Assembly: GCA_031081585.1 (NCBI GenBank)
Contig: JAVHLY010000003.1
Location: 68,215 to 132,214, forward strand
DNA from: Armatimonadota bacterium
Lineage (GTDB): Bacteria > Sysuimicrobiota > Sysuimicrobiia > Sysuimicrobiales > Humicultoraceae
Direction: 5' to 3'
DNA: 64,000 nt
Shown here: positions 40,575 through 49,428 of the stretch, piece by piece
Layout: each line of letters begins with the position of its first letter
Numbering within the stretch: position 1 is the stretch's first letter
Position numbers and translations under genes: made by a program
Notes under the pieces: generated by a model
What the model was told of the DNA's origin: nothing
Database searches by the model: none
Seen by the model: only the letters and a program-made list of their open reading frames with translations

Positions 40575-41866
40575 TGAAGGAGGTGGCAGCGGCCGGGCAG
40601 GCCGTGCAGCCGATTTCCCTCGAGATTCAGCGATGGGTGAGGGAGTACCTGGCTCTCCGGCCCTTGGAGAGGACCAGCCAATGGCGAATACCGCTCAGTG
40701 TTCCCACGTATGGATGGCAGGAGATCTGTGAAGCTATTGACACGCTCCTCTCTGGGCAGGTCACGATGGGCGAGAAAGTGAAGCAGTTTGAGCGGCTGTT
40801 TGCGGCATATCTCGGAGTTCGGCATGCAGTCATGGTCAACTCTGGGTCCAGTGCAAACTTAATCGCCCTGAGTCTTCTTAGTCATCCCGAGCTGGCCAAT
40901 CATCTTCGAGCGGGTGACGAAGTCATCGTGCCTGCCGTGCCATGGTCGACCACTGTCTTTCCCGTACTCCAGGTAGGGGCAATTCCGGTTTTTGTAGATG
41001 TCGATCTTGAGACATTCAACATCTCCATTGAAGAGATCGAGAAGGCGATCACACCTCGGACTCGTGCAGTGATCGTGGTGCACCTCCTGGGCCGACCTGT
41101 CGACATGGATGCCGTCCTCGCCGTGGCTCAGGAACATGGTCTCTTTGTCATCGAGGACGCTTGCGAAGCACCAGGGGCCATGGTCCACGGACGCAAGGTC
41201 GGAACTTTCGGCGACGTGGCGACTTTTAGCTTCTTCTTCTCACATCATATCAGCACCATTGAAGGCGGTCTCGTGGTGACCAACAACGACGATTTTGCTG
41301 ATCTAGCGCGGTCCCTGCGTGCTCATGGCTGGGTGCGTGAGATGATAGCGCGAGAGGCCTGGGCAGCGAGATGCCCGGATTTTGATCCTCGCTTTCTGTT
41401 CGTTACGGCGGGCTATAATTTCCGGCCAACGGAAATTCAGGGTGCTTTTGGTATCCATCAAATGGAGAAGTTGGAAGCTTACATCGAGATACGCCGGGCT
41501 AATGCGGCCTACTGGCGCGACCATTTGAGTCCGTACCAGGATCGCTTGGCCATCGCCGACGAACATGCGGGCGGCCGGCATGTCTGGTTCAGCTATCCGC
41601 TGCGGATCCTGCCCGGAGCGGGCTTTGGTCGGAGAGAACTCGCCAGAGCGCTAGAGGCGAACGGCATCGAGACACGGCCAATCATGGCGGGGAATATGGC
41701 CGCGCAACCGGTGATGCGGCTGTATGGACATCGGAGGGTTGGGGCCCTGTCAAACGCCGCCGAAATCGGCCGAAATGCCCTTCTGTTCGGGAACCACCAT
41801 GGCGTCACGGAGGAGGATCGTGCCTACATCGTCTCCTGCATCACTTCCTTCTTACGACATCGGTGA
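40574..41866 (+). CDS. DegT-family PLP enzyme, ColD/RfbH-like 3-dehydratase type
   Basis: A 430-residue member of the DegT/DnrJ/EryC1/StrS fold. Asp195 (VIEDACEA) should bind the pyridine nitrogen. At the position of the PLP lysine in aminotransferases (SF...K) it has histidine: SFFFSHHISTIEGG, His224. This Lys-to-His change is the hallmark of PMP-dependent sugar 3-dehydratases such as ColD and RfbH. The next gene is gmd, which makes GDP-4-keto-6-deoxymannose, the ColD substrate. I therefore predict C3 deoxygenation rather than transamination. ATG 40574 overlaps the previous stop; GTG 40571 is an alternative. Confidence 0.85.
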   Translation: MKEVAAAGQAVQPISLEIQRWVREYLALRPLERTSQWRIPLSVPTYGWQEICEAIDTLLSGQVTMGEKVKQFERLFAAYLGVRHAVMVNSGSSANLIALSLLSHPELANHLRAGDEVIVPAVPWSTTVFPVLQVGAIPVFVDVDLETFNISIEEIEKAITPRTRAVIVVHLLGRPVDMDAVLAVAQEHGLFVIEDACEAPGAMVHGRKVGTFGDVATFSFFFSHHISTIEGGLVVTNNDDFADLARSLRAHGWVREMIAREAWAARCPDFDPRFLFVTAGYNFRPTEIQGAFGIHQMEKLEAYIEIRRANAAYWRDHLSPYQDRLAIADEHAGGRHVWFSYPLRILPGAGFGRRELARALEANGIETRPIMAGNMAAQPVMRLYGHRRVGALSNAAEIGRNALLFGNHHGVTEEDRAYIVSCITSFLRHR

Positions 41867-41873
41867 CCAGCTC

Positions 41874-42941
41874 ATGGGGCGCCGTGCGCTGATTACCGGG
41901 ATCACAGGTCAGGACGGAGCCTATCTCGCACAGCTCCTCCTTGACAAAGGGTATGAGGTCTTCGGAATGTACCGCCGCAGCGCCAGCCCGAACTTCTGGC
42001 GATTGCACGCTCTAGGCTTGGCAGAGCGCGTAAATCTGGCGCCCGGGGATGTGACTGATTTCCCCTCCCTTCTCGCGTTAATCGAGAGAATTGCTCCTGA
42101 CGAGATTTATAACTTAGCAGCCATGAGCTTTATCGGAACGTCCTTCGAGATTCCCATTGCAACAGGACAGGTGGATGGGCTGGGAGTGGTAACGTGCCTG
42201 GAGGCTATTCGCACGCTCAATCCCCGCGGTATCCGATTCTACCAGGCGTCAACATCGGAGATCTTTGGACGTGTTCGGCCGGATCATCTTCCGCTACGAG
42301 AGGATTCAGAAAAAACCCCGGCCTCACCCTACGGCGCGGCTAAGTTGTACGGGTACCAAGTGACCCGAATATATCGCGAGGCATATGGACTCTACGCTGT
42401 TAATGGCATCCTGTTCAATCATGAGTCTCCGCTTCGTGGTCTGGAATTTGTTAGTCGAAAAATCTCTAATGCAGCAGCGAAGATTGCGCTGGGGTTGGAC
42501 AAAGAACTCGTTCTGGGGAACGTGCACGCAGTGCGAGATTGGGGTTATGCACCGGAGTACGTCGAGAGCATGTGGTTGATGCTCCAGGCACCTGCTCCCG
42601 ATGACTATGTTATTTGTACGGGAGAAGGTCATTCGGTTCTGGAGATGGTTGAGGAGTGCTTTCGGCACTTGGGGCTCGATTATGAGGCCTATCTGCGTGT
42701 CGATGACGCGCTGAGACGCCCGCTTGACGTTGACTGGCTCGTGGGAGATGCCGGGAAGGCGCATCGAGTGCTGGGGTGGTCACCTCGGGTCAAGTTTCAT
42801 AGTCTCATGAAGATCATGGTCGAAGCCGATCTCGAGAGGTGGCGGAGGTTCCTGGAGGGGAAACCGGAAGTGTGGGATGCTCCCTTTCATCTGAGCGAAC
42901 ATCGGCATTTCTTTGCGCGGAACCGCCTTCAGCCAGCATGA
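41874..42941 (+). CDS. gmd: GDP-mannose 4,6-dehydratase
   Basis: A 355-residue SDR converting GDP-mannose to GDP-4-keto-6-deoxymannose. Strong family signatures: ALITGITGQDGAYLAQLLL at the N-terminus, YQASTSEIFG, SPYGAAKLYG (Tyr-x3-Lys), LFNHESPLRG and LGNVHAVRDWGYAPEYVE. ATG 41874 matches the normal Gmd start (M--RALITG); the frame is open upstream into the previous gene. Its stop overlaps the next ATG. Confidence 0.94.
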   Translation: MGRRALITGITGQDGAYLAQLLLDKGYEVFGMYRRSASPNFWRLHALGLAERVNLAPGDVTDFPSLLALIERIAPDEIYNLAAMSFIGTSFEIPIATGQVDGLGVVTCLEAIRTLNPRGIRFYQASTSEIFGRVRPDHLPLREDSEKTPASPYGAAKLYGYQVTRIYREAYGLYAVNGILFNHESPLRGLEFVSRKISNAAAKIALGLDKELVLGNVHAVRDWGYAPEYVESMWLMLQAPAPDDYVICTGEGHSVLEMVEECFRHLGLDYEAYLRVDDALRRPLDVDWLVGDAGKAHRVLGWSPRVKFHSLMKIMVEADLERWRRFLEGKPEVWDAPFHLSEHRHFFARNRLQPA

Positions 42942-43855
42942 TTGTCAGTATTGTTGGCGCGACCGGCTTCATAGGCACCTGGTTAGCGGAACGCCTGCAC
43001 CGTGAGCAGGGGTGTGCGCTAAAATTGGTGGTCCGATCCTGCGATCGACTCCCCCATACCTGGCGCGAGGCTAAGGATGTGACGATCTACGAGGCCGATG
43101 TAGCAACAGCAGGGCTTCGGTTGAAGCATTGGCTAGTCGACAGCGATGTCGTGTACCATCTAGCCGGGAGTCCTGGCGTGTGGTTCTCTTATCAAAACCC
43201 GATAGCGGACGCGCGTATCTCGGTTCTAGGAACCGTCAATCTGCTGGAGGCCCTGCGGGCGAGTGGGCATGGCAAGATCGTCTTGCTCTCCACGTGCCGC
43301 GTGTACTCCAATCTCTACGATGCGGATGAGGACACGCCCACTGAGCCCACATCTCCATATGCGGCAGGCAAGCTTGCGGCCGAGTCCTACACACAACTTT
43401 ACGGACGGCGGTTCGGACTTCGCTGGACGATTCTCCGACCTTCCTGGGTCTATGGACCTCGAATGGTGAAGAATCCTATCTACGATCTGGCGTTGGGATT
43501 TCTTGATCGACGCCCGGTGCGCTTGAGCATCTCTGCTGACAGTGCGCTCGATTTTATCCATGTTCGGGACGTGGTGGAAGCACTAGTGCGTGCAAGTGGA
43601 ATGAGCTGGGACAACTTGATTGTCAATGTGAGCAGTGCTCAATCCGTTCCTCTGCGGGAAGTCCTGGCCATGATGCATCGGAAGTTCGGCTACGTCGTGG
43701 AGGTCGAGCATGTTTCGAACAACATCCTGAGCGCCCGCGTGATCAACGACTTGGCACGCCGCCTTGGATGGTGGCCAATCGTCCCACTTGAACAGGGAAT
43801 CGGCGAGACCGTAGAGGCACTCCGAATGGATCCCGCACGACCCCAAAATCTGTGA
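42938..43855 (+). CDS. SDR nucleotide-sugar reductase/epimerase
   Basis: A 305-residue extended SDR with VGATGFIGTWLAERL, LLSTCRVYS and SPYAAGK (Tyr-x3-Lys). It starts with ATGA overlap to gmd, so it probably acts on the product of Gmd and the ColD-like dehydratase, most simply reducing the 4-keto group. It lacks obvious Fcl or Rmd signatures, and which stereo-product results cannot be read. The stop overlaps the flippase GTG. Confidence 0.8.
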   Translation: MIVSIVGATGFIGTWLAERLHREQGCALKLVVRSCDRLPHTWREAKDVTIYEADVATAGLRLKHWLVDSDVVYHLAGSPGVWFSYQNPIADARISVLGTVNLLEALRASGHGKIVLLSTCRVYSNLYDADEDTPTEPTSPYAAGKLAAESYTQLYGRRFGLRWTILRPSWVYGPRMVKNPIYDLALGFLDRRPVRLSISADSALDFIHVRDVVEALVRASGMSWDNLIVNVSSAQSVPLREVLAMMHRKFGYVVEVEHVSNNILSARVINDLARRLGWWPIVPLEQGIGETVEALRMDPARPQNL

Positions 43856-45357
43856 TCGCCCGAAATACTCTTCTGAACCTCATGGGGCAGGCCCTGCCTC
43901 TCTTCGTTGGTGCCCTTGCTCTGCCCGTTGCTTTCCGGGGATTGGGCCCCGAACGGTTTGGGATACTGTCACTGGCTTGGATGCTCTTGGGATACTTCAG
44001 TCTGGCCGATCTCGGTTTGGGGCGTGCGATCACCAAGTACTCAGCTGAGGCGCTAGCCCGTCGGGATGTCACGGCATTGCCAGCTGTCGTCCATGCCGGT
44101 ATTGCTCTTCTATTGCTGCTGGGCCTTGTAGCCGCTATTGGGCTCAGCCTGATTGCCCCCCTCCTCGCCTCTCGCATCTTTGTCATTCCGCCAGGGCTAA
44201 AGGATGAGGCGAACCGAATGTTCAATCAACTCGCTCTGCTGATGCCATTTGCGGTTATGATTCCCGGTCTTCGAGGAGTCCTCGAGGCAGACCAGCGGTT
44301 TGATCTCGTCAATCTCATCCGAGCAACGACGAACGCTCTGCTATTTGCACTGCCGGCTCTCGGAGCAGTGTTGGGGTGGTCTTTGGATGCTCTGGTGAGT
44401 GGGCTGCTTGTTGTGGTGGCGGGGAGCTTCTTAGTTACGGGATGGGCCGTCGTGCGACGTCATCCCGTCCTATTGCGATTCTCTCATATAGACGGAGAGT
44501 GGGTTAGAAAGCTGCTTGGTTTCGGAGGATGGTTGATTATTCCTAACATTCTCTTCCCAGTGTTGCTCCACGTCGATAGGTTTTTTCTTGGTGCCTTCTA
44601 TTCCGTTTCTACCGTCGGATACTACACAGTTGCGCACGAAATGGTGCTTAGGCTGTGGATCGTCCCTTCGAGTGCGGCGATGGCGCTGTTCCCGGCATTC
44701 GCGGCGCTGAGCTCGGCCGATGCTGAACGAACAGCGCTGCTATTCGCTCGCGCCACGAAGTACCTCGTCTTTATCATGGGCCTGGGTGCTATCCTGGTCA
44801 TCCTGTTGGCGCCGGAGATACTCAGGGTATGGATGGGTCCGGACGTGGCCGAGGCCGGCACCTGGGCCCTGCGGGTGCTAACTGTGGGCATAGCAGTAAA
44901 TGCTGGAACGTGGGTGGCATACAGCTTTCTACAGGGGATGGGACGGACAGCGAGCATCGCTAAGGCTTATTTGGTCGAATTGCCGCTACGCGTAATTTCT
45001 GCTTGGCTGCTGGTGACGCACTTCGCCCTCTTGGGGGCCGCGACCGCGTGGAGTTTCTGGCTGCTCCTAGATGCGCTCTTTTTCGCTTACGTAGCTCGCA
45101 GGACACTGCCCGCCATCGGCCCGGCCTTGACCGCCACGGGATTCCCGTGGACGGTGGTTCTCCTGGGCGTTGTGACAACGGCGGGCTTCTCCGTGTACCT
45201 CCTGCCCATTCCTCCTGCGGTTCAAGCCATGGGTTCCCTTGCTCTGGCGGCTGCAGTGGTCGTGCTTGCGTGGCGGCGCATCTTTGACTACACAGAGACG
45301 GAATCGGTTTTCGCGCAGATACGACGGATCCTGATCCCCAATACGTGGCCTGCATGA
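43852..45357 (+). CDS. Wzx-type oligosaccharide flippase
   Basis: A 501-residue multi-pass membrane protein with 12-14 predicted helices and the MATE/MOP-like N-terminus NTLLNLMGQALPLFVGALALP, followed by LGRAITKYSAEALARRD. Such proteins move lipid-linked repeat units from the cytoplasmic to the periplasmic leaflet for Wzy polymerisation. GTG 43852 overlaps the SDR stop. With the polymerase-like gene at 46617 and the two Wzz proteins it completes a Wzx/Wzy-dependent pathway. Confidence 0.9.
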   Translation: MIARNTLLNLMGQALPLFVGALALPVAFRGLGPERFGILSLAWMLLGYFSLADLGLGRAITKYSAEALARRDVTALPAVVHAGIALLLLLGLVAAIGLSLIAPLLASRIFVIPPGLKDEANRMFNQLALLMPFAVMIPGLRGVLEADQRFDLVNLIRATTNALLFALPALGAVLGWSLDALVSGLLVVVAGSFLVTGWAVVRRHPVLLRFSHIDGEWVRKLLGFGGWLIIPNILFPVLLHVDRFFLGAFYSVSTVGYYTVAHEMVLRLWIVPSSAAMALFPAFAALSSADAERTALLFARATKYLVFIMGLGAILVILLAPEILRVWMGPDVAEAGTWALRVLTVGIAVNAGTWVAYSFLQGMGRTASIAKAYLVELPLRVISAWLLVTHFALLGAATAWSFWLLLDALFFAYVARRTLPAIGPALTATGFPWTVVLLGVVTTAGFSVYLLPIPPAVQAMGSLALAAAVVVLAWRRIFDYTETESVFAQIRRILIPNTWPA

Positions 45358-46607
45358 GAGTCGCGATTCTGGCAGAATATCTGATCGGTCGGGGCGGGGA
45401 GACGCGGCAACTTCTCATGCTGGCCAGGACACTGCAACATCTTGGCTGGAAGGCCACGGTCTACACATATCTTTATGCACCTGATAGTTGTTTTCCCGAG
45501 ATCTGCAAGGACCTGGAGATCGTTAGTTTGAAACGGGTACAGGCAGGGAATGGCGAAAGTCGCCCAAGTAGGGTTTTGCTCGGGGCCGGAGTCCGTGACA
45601 AACTCACTCGTCTCGCGCGTGCGTTCCTATGGAGATCGAGGCTCTCTCAACTGCTTCCTGCTAATGTAAGAATCTTAAACCCTCACGGGCTATTCGTAGA
45701 GCCCGCAGTCGTCTTGGCTGCACGTCGCCTTCGCGTTCCTATCGTCTGGATGTGTAATGACCCTTTGACCCGATTCCAAAGGCACGAGGAACCAACGCCT
45801 GTCTCGGCATTGTACCTGCGCTACCACCGACGTTTCGTCAGTAAGGTGGCGGAGATTGCCGTCCTGGATCAGCAAAGCGCCCAGATTGTCGCCCGCTTGT
45901 ACGGCAGGTCAGCAGCGATTGTTCGCAGTGGAGTGGAGTGGCAGAAACTTGCAACGCCCCTAGCGATCGATTTCGCTGACGACGCTGTCCGACGGTGGCT
46001 GGATGGCCGTTTCCGGTGCCTTTCCCTTGGTGTTGCATACCCGCATCGTCGCTTTGAGGATGCTATAAGAGCTGTTGCGCAGGTTCGGGCCCATGGCGTC
46101 GATATCTCTTACCTCATTGCTGGGACTTTTGTGTACGCCCCTCAATACAAAAGAATGTTGCAAGAGGTCGCCAAGCAGCTGGGGGTCGCCGATCACATCC
46201 ACTTCTTGGACCGGCTACTGGATGAGCGGGAACTGATCGCTCTCTATCAGCTGGCGAGCGTCTTCGTTTTCCCGAATGAGCGCCAGACTTGGGGACTGGG
46301 ACCTTTAGAAGCTATGGCGGCGGGCACTCCCGCCGTCGTGTCTACAGGAGCAGGTGTGGCTGAAGTCCTGACAGAGGACGAGACTGCTCTCCTCTTTCCT
46401 CCCAGGGCTCCTGGAGAGTTGGCGCGACAGTTGCGCAAGGTCGCTGAAGATGATATGCTACGCCTGCGCCTTGCGAGAGCAGGACAGCGTTTTGTGCAGA
46501 TGACATTCTCATGGGAGAAATATGCTCGACAGATGATCGATATTTTCGGACGTGCTCTCGGTGCTTCCGACCGGACGGCGCATGGTCCATCGCTGACACT
46601 GGATTGA
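45354..46607 (+). CDS. glycosyltransferase family 4, copy 1
   Basis: A 417-residue GT-B retaining glycosyltransferase. The N-terminal acceptor half begins MRVAILAEYLIGRGGETRQ; the donor half has RCLSLGVAYPHRRFEDAI and the E-x7-E signature NERQTWGLGPLEAMAAGTP followed by VVSTGAGVAEVL. ATG 45354 overlaps the flippase stop (ATGA). The added sugar is unknown. Confidence 0.88.
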   Translation: MRVAILAEYLIGRGGETRQLLMLARTLQHLGWKATVYTYLYAPDSCFPEICKDLEIVSLKRVQAGNGESRPSRVLLGAGVRDKLTRLARAFLWRSRLSQLLPANVRILNPHGLFVEPAVVLAARRLRVPIVWMCNDPLTRFQRHEEPTPVSALYLRYHRRFVSKVAEIAVLDQQSAQIVARLYGRSAAIVRSGVEWQKLATPLAIDFADDAVRRWLDGRFRCLSLGVAYPHRRFEDAIRAVAQVRAHGVDISYLIAGTFVYAPQYKRMLQEVAKQLGVADHIHFLDRLLDERELIALYQLASVFVFPNERQTWGLGPLEAMAAGTPAVVSTGAGVAEVLTEDETALLFPPRAPGELARQLRKVAEDDMLRLRLARAGQRFVQMTFSWEKYARQMIDIFGRALGASDRTAHGPSLTLD

Positions 46608-46616
46608 AGAGCGGCG

Positions 46617-47753
46617 ATGTTGGAGATTAGCAATGTCAACGTTCATGTCCTAGAACTCATCGCCCTGCCAATGGCACTGATCCTGCTGTCTACCTCGATT
46701 CGTGCGCGTATGACGGTAGCGAACAAAGCGGCGATTGGAGCTTATGCGGTGGCCAGCAGCGCGGTCCTGGGCTCAATCCTGATTTCGGGTCTGGTGGCGA
46801 TGGACCCCGGCGCGGTCCTTCTCAAGGGAGTGCTGAAGTGGGTGGAAATCATCGGGCTATCGTGGGTTGTCTTGACCTACTGTTCCTCGATGAGGCGGTT
46901 CCAGCAGATCTGGATCATCCTGATCCTCACAACACTGCTTACCATTGTGGGGACATTCTATCTCGACTTCGTTCGCCCATACTTTTCCGGAGAATTTACT
47001 TCGTGGCCACGGAGCAGTGTCATTCTAACTGCGTTTAGGCGAATCTCGGGAGCCGACGCTCTCTTGGTGGTCGTGCTGACCGCTCCATTTCGAGCGAGGC
47101 GCTGGGGCAGGCTCATGGGGCTCGTTTGCCTAGCCCTGACGCTTCTTTCGCTCTCACGAACCGCAGCAGCAGGCTTGGTCGCTTCTCTGGGGTACCTGCT
47201 GTGGCGCGGAAGATCTGAGGCGGTGACCTCCCTGTCGTTAAGGCCCGGTCTCGGTGTTGTTCTCGTCGTGCTAGCCCTGCTCTGGGGTGCTCTAAACGAG
47301 GTTTTGGTGGCGAGAGCAACGGAGGTGCTGCGGATAAGTCTAAGGCTTGAGTTGGCCCGCGCAGCGTGGGATATGTTTGTTTCCCAGCCGCTCACCGGTG
47401 TGGGGGCGGAGAACTTTGGCAGGTATCTCCTATATACTGGGATCTTTCCTGAGGGTCATGGGATGACGCCAAACCTCGCTCCACATAGCGTCTGGTTGCA
47501 GACAGCTGCGGAAACCGGACTGATCGGCTTCCTGGCACTGCTGACCTGGTTTGGAACGCTCTGCTGGATCGTATGGCGCCGGAGTACATTTCACTCGGAT
47601 TCCGTGTGGTTGATGAGCCTCCGGCTAGCGTTCATCGTGCAGGCAATCCTGTTAACGTTTGGCTACGTGGCAGGCGGATCGAGGTTGCAGCTAGCATTGT
47701 TCGCAGGGCTGAGTCTGGCCGCGATGCGTCCGCTAGAAGGGCGGCCTCACTGA
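46617..47753 (+). CDS. O-antigen polymerase/ligase-like membrane protein (Wzy candidate)
   Basis: A 378-residue protein with 9-11 hydrophobic segments and a Wzy_C-like region: ELARAAWDMFVSQPLTGVG followed by NLAPHSVWLQTAAETGLIG, with the conserved His and Glu of the periplasmic loop. In a locus with Wzx, Wzz and an initiating transferase it is the best candidate for the repeat-unit polymerase. The ligase-like gene at 28154 belongs to the LPS operon instead. The ends overlap the methyltransferase start as TGATG. Confidence 0.78.
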   Translation: MLEISNVNVHVLELIALPMALILLSTSIRARMTVANKAAIGAYAVASSAVLGSILISGLVAMDPGAVLLKGVLKWVEIIGLSWVVLTYCSSMRRFQQIWIILILTTLLTIVGTFYLDFVRPYFSGEFTSWPRSSVILTAFRRISGADALLVVVLTAPFRARRWGRLMGLVCLALTLLSLSRTAAAGLVASLGYLLWRGRSEAVTSLSLRPGLGVVLVVLALLWGALNEVLVARATEVLRISLRLELARAAWDMFVSQPLTGVGAENFGRYLLYTGIFPEGHGMTPNLAPHSVWLQTAAETGLIGFLALLTWFGTLCWIVWRRSTFHSDSVWLMSLRLAFIVQAILLTFGYVAGGSRLQLALFAGLSLAAMRPLEGRPH

Positions 47754-48421
47754 TGGCTCGCCGCGGTAGCTCGTTACCCGCGGATCGTTACCGAGATGTT
47801 TACCTCCGGCAGCGGCCGTCGGCGGCTGTCTCCCCGGTTCATCGCAAAGCAGCGGCCATTCTCCAGCGGAACGACTGTCGTTCGGTCCTGGACATTGGAT
47901 GCGGGACGGGTGGATTAATTGAGGCCCTGCCTACTGCTTCCGTGAGAGTGGTTGGATGCGATTACCTTGACTACTCACATATCCCTTCAGGCGGTGCTAA
48001 GGCCTGGAGGAGTGGAAAGTGCGTGGTCGCCGATGCACGGGCGCTGCCTTTCAGAGATCAAGTCTTTGACGGCGTCGCTGCCTTGGGCGTTCTAAACTAT
48101 CTGGCCGTCGAGGACATGCGTATTGCTCTATGGGAGTGTCGTCGGGTCTTGGTCGCAGGCGGAATCCTAGTGGTCCGGACCGGTACGCTACTCAATCGAT
48201 TGGGGAACATGGCTCGAGCGGTCTACTACCGCCGCAAGGTTGCCGAAACGAACTACTATCCCGCAAGGGTTTACCTGGGAGAAATGGAAAGAGTGGGATT
48301 TCGAACCCTAAAGGTGTTTCACTCGTTGGATACTCCCTGGCAGCTCACCGCGCGAACCCTGGCGAAGTACGTGGGATATCTAATGCTCCGCGCTTTATGG
48401 ATCGTCGCGCGTGCGATATGA
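47753..48421 (+). CDS. SAM-dependent methyltransferase
   Basis: A 222-residue class I methyltransferase. VLDIGCGTGGLIEALP is motif I, VVADARALPFRDQVFDGV covers motifs II-III (partly written), and the C-terminal half has a basic segment ARAVYYRRKVAETNYYP. Probably methylates a sugar or a lipid-linked glycan. ATG 47753 is favoured by the TGATG overlap; the frame is open further upstream inside the polymerase gene but without family similarity. Confidence 0.85.
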   Translation: MARRGSSLPADRYRDVYLRQRPSAAVSPVHRKAAAILQRNDCRSVLDIGCGTGGLIEALPTASVRVVGCDYLDYSHIPSGGAKAWRSGKCVVADARALPFRDQVFDGVAALGVLNYLAVEDMRIALWECRRVLVAGGILVVRTGTLLNRLGNMARAVYYRRKVAETNYYPARVYLGEMERVGFRTLKVFHSLDTPWQLTARTLAKYVGYLMLRALWIVARAI

Positions 48422-49428
48422 CCGACCACCCGTTGGTCAGCGTTGTTATCCCTGCCCATAACGAGGCGTGGTGGATCAATCGCTCGTTGGAGTCGTTTCT
48501 GAACCAGACGTACAGGAAGATCGAAGTAATCGTGGTAGATGATGGATCTTCGGACAACACACCCGACGTGGCATCGCGGTATCCCGTGCGGGTTATCCGT
48601 CACGACCGATGTCGGGGGGAAGCCGCGGCTCGGACGGCAGGCACACAAGCGGCGCGAGGAGAGATCATCGTACATGGAGAAGCCGATGCTGTCTACCCAG
48701 CCGAGTATGTCGAGCGCGGCCTCGCATATTTCCGGGACACCGAGGTTATGGCGGTCTCCTGTGGGGAGATTCGAGTGCATCCTGAAGTGAGGGGTTTGAT
48801 TGCTGACTATGCTCGAGTTCGGCGTGAAGCGACTTACCGGCTTCGGCGGCGAGGAGTTCGGCCAACTTACGGGTGTCACCTGGTGCGGCGGGAAGTCTTC
48901 GAGCGGATAGGCTATTACGACCCCGCTTGCACGATCGGAAACGACGCCGACTTCGCTCTGCGGATTGAGCAGGCCGGTCTGCGAGTTGTCTGGGCCCCCG
49001 ACCTCCACTTTTACCATGCCGATCCGCACACACTGCGCGGATTCCTGCGGAGGGTCTTCCGGGGAAACCTGACTCGTCGCCGGTTCATGGAGCGTTGGGG
49101 GTTCTGGCCCCGTGGATGGCGTATGGCGGTTTTCCTCATATGGAATACCTATATGACGATGGCTCCTCTCCTCTTAGCGTTTGGCGTTTTGGCCTCACCG
49201 ATTCTCGTCGCTGCGGGCGGCGTCGGCCTGTTGGCGGAGAGCATCGGTCCAATTCTCGTGCATGCTGAATCCCGCGAAGCCTGGTTTCTGGCGCTGCGCC
49301 GGCGGCAGATGGCATTGGTGGCTGTATTTCCGCTTTTGCTTCTTCTGCGGGCTCGCGCGGCAGCCTATGGTCGACTAGGAGCGTTGCTCTTCAGCGGCCG
49401 GGTGTCCCGGATGGTCACCTATGATTGA
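48418..49428 (+). CDS. glycosyltransferase family 2, island
   Basis: A 336-residue GT-A enzyme with VSVVIPAHNEAWWINRSL, VIVVDDGSSDNTP and a DxD-like segment GEADAVYPAEY. The C-terminal part has hydrophobic stretches (MAPLLLAFGVLASPILVAAG and LVAVFPLLLLLRA), so it is probably membrane-anchored. ATG 48418 overlaps the methyltransferase stop. Substrates are unknown. Confidence 0.88.
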   Translation: MTDHPLVSVVIPAHNEAWWINRSLESFLNQTYRKIEVIVVDDGSSDNTPDVASRYPVRVIRHDRCRGEAAARTAGTQAARGEIIVHGEADAVYPAEYVERGLAYFRDTEVMAVSCGEIRVHPEVRGLIADYARVRREATYRLRRRGVRPTYGCHLVRREVFERIGYYDPACTIGNDADFALRIEQAGLRVVWAPDLHFYHADPHTLRGFLRRVFRGNLTRRRFMERWGFWPRGWRMAVFLIWNTYMTMAPLLLAFGVLASPILVAAGGVGLLAESIGPILVHAESREAWFLALRRRQMALVAVFPLLLLLRARAAAYGRLGALLFSGRVSRMVTYD

